Shown piece after piece: positions 24,328-26,080 of a stretch of 26,080 nt of DNA. The notes beneath the pieces were generated by a model. That model was not told the DNA's origin, searched no databases, and was given only the letters and a program-made list of their open reading frames with translations. This DNA is from Deltaproteobacteria bacterium. GTDB lineage: Bacteria > Myxococcota_A > SURF-8. The DNA is taken from the NCBI GenBank assembly GCA_029570245.1, contig JAKQSH010000505.1, positions 1 through 26,080 of the forward strand, given 5' to 3'. The position numbers were made by a program, and so were the translations under genes. Positions within the stretch are counted from its first letter, which is position 1, and every line of letters begins with the position of its first letter.

Positions 24328-24516
24328 TTCCGAACTGCGCTTGCCTGACATCAAGGTCGGCAAACCGGGGACTGGTCAGAGCCAGGACGACCCGACTTGC
24401 AAAAAGAAATCGAAGCTGATAGAAATATTCTGTCTTGCAAAGTGGTTTACAGTAGCAATATTGGATTAACAACGATTCGAATGTGTTGTCAAACCGAGAA
24501 CAGAAAGGGTTTTGTT

Positions 24517-24981
24517 ATGAAAAAATTCATCGTTTCCGCAATGCTTTTTGCTTTTGTCATGGCTATGGCTTCTCTGGCCGGCGCCGCCACTGTTAAAGGC
24601 TTTGGTGTTACCGCCGTCGACGGCGACACTCTGCACGCCACCATCGACAAAGTGAAAACCAAGGTCAAGGTGAACGGTATCGACGCCCCCGAAAAGGGTC
24701 AGCCGTTCTATAAAGAAGCCTATGAAGCTTTGAACGAGCTGATCAAGAACAAGAATCTCGAAATCGAAGTTATCGAAAAGAAGGATGGCACCACCTACGC
24801 GAAAATCATCGTGGACGGCAAGAACGTAGCCGAAGAAATGGTGAAGAAAGGTATGGCCTGGTACTACAAACGCGAAGCTCCCAAGGAAGTCAAGCTCGAA
24901 AGCATGATGGAAAATGCCAAAAAAGACGGTCGTGGTCTTTGGACTCCGCCCACTCCTCCGTGGGAATACAGGACCAAATAA
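24517..24981 (+). CDS. Secreted SNase-like (TNase) protein with altered active site
   Basis: The ATG at 24517 gives a signal peptide (about 1-23, ending LAGAA) and is preceded by AAAGGG; an upstream in-frame start at 24397 would bury the signal peptide. The 154-aa product follows the staphylococcal nuclease fold: VDGDTLHA (34-41), a strand leading to GIDAPEKGQ (54-62) and VAEEMVKKGMAWYY near 104-117. The calcium-site Asp and catalytic Glu of the IDAPE motif are present. Compared with staphylococcal nuclease, the Arg before that motif (R35) is Lys here (VKVNGID), and the second catalytic Arg of the YGR motif (R87) is missing (KKDGTTYAK). It may bind nucleic acid or another ligand, or have low nuclease activity. 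It is monocistronic and ends at a strong terminator. Confidence 0.85.
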   Translation: MKKFIVSAMLFAFVMAMASLAGAATVKGFGVTAVDGDTLHATIDKVKTKVKVNGIDAPEKGQPFYKEAYEALNELIKNKNLEIEVIEKKDGTTYAKIIVDGKNVAEEMVKKGMAWYYKREAPKEVKLESMMENAKKDGRGLWTPPTPPWEYRTK

Positions 24982-24996
24982 ATCAGGCGCATGAGT

Positions 24997-25030
24997 AAAA
25001 AAATCCCCGCATTCAAGCGGGGATTTTTTT
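24997..25030. terminator. Strong bidirectional terminator shared by convergent genes
   Basis: AAAAAAATCCCCGC (24997-25010) and GCGGGGATTTTTTT (25017-25030) form a perfect 14-bp arm pair with an ATTCAA loop. It lies 15 bases after the nuclease-like stop and 19 bases from the stop of the convergent phosphoesterase, and has T-runs in both directions. Confidence 0.93.
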
Positions 25031-25049
25031 GTCGTTTACAAGACAGCGC

Positions 25050-26080
25050 TTATTTCGTGCTTTCAGCTTCGCCTTCGTCATCGCCGTCAGTCAGAGTGGG
25101 CGAATCGGAATTGATCGGCGGATCGGGCAGACCATCCATGGGGCCTTCGTCGGATAAGACGCCCGGATTGTCGGCTTCGATTTCTATCCAGTCGAATTTT
25201 TCCTTCGCAAGATTGTATGCGCCTATCTTCAGCGTGTCGCAACCGGCGTCAACAACCAGATGATGATGCTCATAATATGCAACAGTGGTGGTGGGCCAGT
25301 CGAGACACCAGGCGTCCAGCCCGCCGCCGCCGCCGCCGGTGATGAAGTGGGCCACCCCATCAACCATGCCGCGTTCGTAGCCGTGCATATGACCGCTGAA
25401 GTAAGCGTGGAAATGATGCTCAGCCAGCAGCGGCAGGAACCAGCCGCGAATCTGCTGATTGCCGTCGAATGTGCAGGAACCGTCACCCCAGGCTTCCGAG
25501 TAGCCGGGCTCGTGAGCCAGTGCGAAGCGCCAGGTGGCCTTCTGCGCGGCTTCGGAGGCCACCTGCTCGCGTACCCATTCCGAATATTCGTTTTCAACCG
25601 GCCCCAGCGGGAAATACACCTTGTTAGTGTCTATCACCAGGAAAAAGGCGTTGCCGTATGTGAAACTGTACATGGTTTCGTGATCGGGTTTTCCTTCGGG
25701 ATAAGGGAAGGAATAATAATCGTAAAGATTGTCTGCGTTTCTCTCGTGGTTGCCTATTGCGGTGTAGAAAGCCGTTTCGTGCATCAGCGCGCGCGCCGGG
25801 CCGAAAAGCTGCTCCGGCCACAACGCATCCTCAGGGCCGTCCTGTACAAGATCACCCACGCCTAGGATGAACCACGGATTGAAGCTCGCCATCTGCGGCA
25901 CTACATCTCTGAACACTTCCGGACCGTTCTGGTTGTCGCCCCACACGGTAAAGCGGAAGGCCGAACCGGGAGCCGGTGCGGTGTAGAAATGATGCATGGC
26001 CGAAACCGTTTCGCCCGACTGCACCTTGTAGAAATATCTGGTGTTTTCCTTCAGGCCGCTCAGTTTCACTTCGTGGATTT
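25050..26080 (-). CDS. Metallophosphoesterase with N-terminal Fn3-like domain (partial)
   Basis: The frame is open to the window edge, so the N-terminus is missing; the GTG at 26069 is not a credible start because the sequence before it (IHEVKLSGLKENTRYFYKV) is the end of a fibronectin-like domain typical of purple-acid-phosphatase-like proteins. The catalytic calcineurin-like domain has GDNQ, GVGDLVQDG, GNHE, an AHEPGY histidine and GHMHGYER, which supply the usual dinuclear metal ligands. The second motif lacks the Tyr (GDxxY) that gives purple acid phosphatases their colour, so a generic phosphoesterase is more likely. A Gly-rich run and a Cys-containing loop follow GHMH. The C-terminus carries an acidic tail (DGDDEGEAESTK). 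Export is likely from the family and the tail but the signal peptide is outside the window. The substrate is unknown. Confidence 0.85.
   Translation of the reverse strand, partial: IHEVKLSGLKENTRYFYKVQSGETVSAMHHFYTAPAPGSAFRFTVWGDNQNGPEVFRDVVPQMASFNPWFILGVGDLVQDGPEDALWPEQLFGPARALMHETAFYTAIGNHERNADNLYDYYSFPYPEGKPDHETMYSFTYGNAFFLVIDTNKVYFPLGPVENEYSEWVREQVASEAAQKATWRFALAHEPGYSEAWGDGSCTFDGNQQIRGWFLPLLAEHHFHAYFSGHMHGYERGMVDGVAHFITGGGGGGLDAWCLDWPTTTVAYYEHHHLVVDAGCDTLKIGAYNLAKEKFDWIEIEADNPGVLSDEGPMDGLPDPPINSDSPTLTDGDDEGEAESTK

Larger units (their letters stand above)
23928..24516 (+). other. Gene-free region with repeat copy B and several hairpins
   Basis: About 590 bases lack a convincing gene. Frames at 23958-24164 (+) and 24077-24472 (-) cross it, but have no proper ribosome binding site and translate the repeat and hairpins. 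A bulged stem-loop sits at 24057-24087 (TCCCG/CGGGA outer stem, GAAG/CTTC inner stem), followed by repeat copy B and a second strong hairpin. A weak -35-like TTTACA (24446-24451) lies upstream of the nuclease-like gene without a good -10 box. Confidence 0.5.

Noticed and set aside
24077..24472. 131-aa minus-strand frame over repeat copy B
   Set aside because: It translates the repeat and hairpins; a similar frame over copy A (7276-7482) is explained by the repeat alone.
1..26080. CRISPR array, tRNA, rRNA, prophage or toxin-antitoxin genes
   Set aside because: No regularly spaced repeats, cloverleaf-like sequence, phage structural genes or paired small toxin genes were recognised.

Overview
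The window reads as chromosomal DNA from a free-living Gram-negative bacterium of the broad deltaproteobacterial/Myxococcota type. This is inferred from gene content: a Ser/Thr kinase with PEGA domains, an FHA-GAF sigma-54 activator, an AglZ/FrzS-like receiver with a coiled coil, lipoproteins with Asp/Gly/Glu-rich linkers, and a Cys-rich lipoprotein ending in an IgGFc-binding-type region. Base composition looks moderately GC-rich by eye. No rRNA, tRNA, CRISPR array, transposase or phage gene was seen. The rank below phylum is not determined.

Left part (1-13456, mostly + strand): a short ORF that appears frameshifted at an A8 run; a GT-C-like membrane protein; ridA on the minus strand; a frameshifted two-TM protein that is paralogous to the N-terminus of the hybrid histidine kinase directly behind it; that kinase; a P1/S58-family peptidase; a 96-bp dispersed repeat; a ceramidase-like lipoprotein without the usual serine; an 870-aa lipoprotein with seven six-Cys repeats; and a PMT/ArnT-like GT-C glycosyltransferase. 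Intrinsic terminators separate several of these units.

Middle part (13460-21235, minus strand): six tightly packed genes that look like one operon. In transcription order they are a PEGA Ser/Thr kinase, a TPR membrane protein, an FHA-GAF-AAA+-Fis regulator, a small lipoprotein, a lipoprotein with several carboxypeptidase-regulatory-like repeats, and a compact sensor histidine kinase. The set combines a transmembrane kinase, a transcription activator and two surface or periplasmic lipoproteins, so an envelope-sensing role is a reasonable inference. A second minus-strand unit (21386-23837) encodes a small conserved protein and the pseudo-receiver coiled-coil protein, and ends at its own terminator.

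Right part (23838-26080): a 680-bp gene-free stretch with the second copy of the 96-bp repeat and another strong hairpin, a secreted SNase-like protein that lacks expected catalytic arginines, a shared bidirectional terminator, and a metallophosphoesterase cut by the window end.

The most unusual points are the 96-bp repeat whose differences avoid its predicted stems, the kinase sensor-module duplication with a frameshift, the six-gene signalling operon, and several enzymes or signalling domains with altered key residues.
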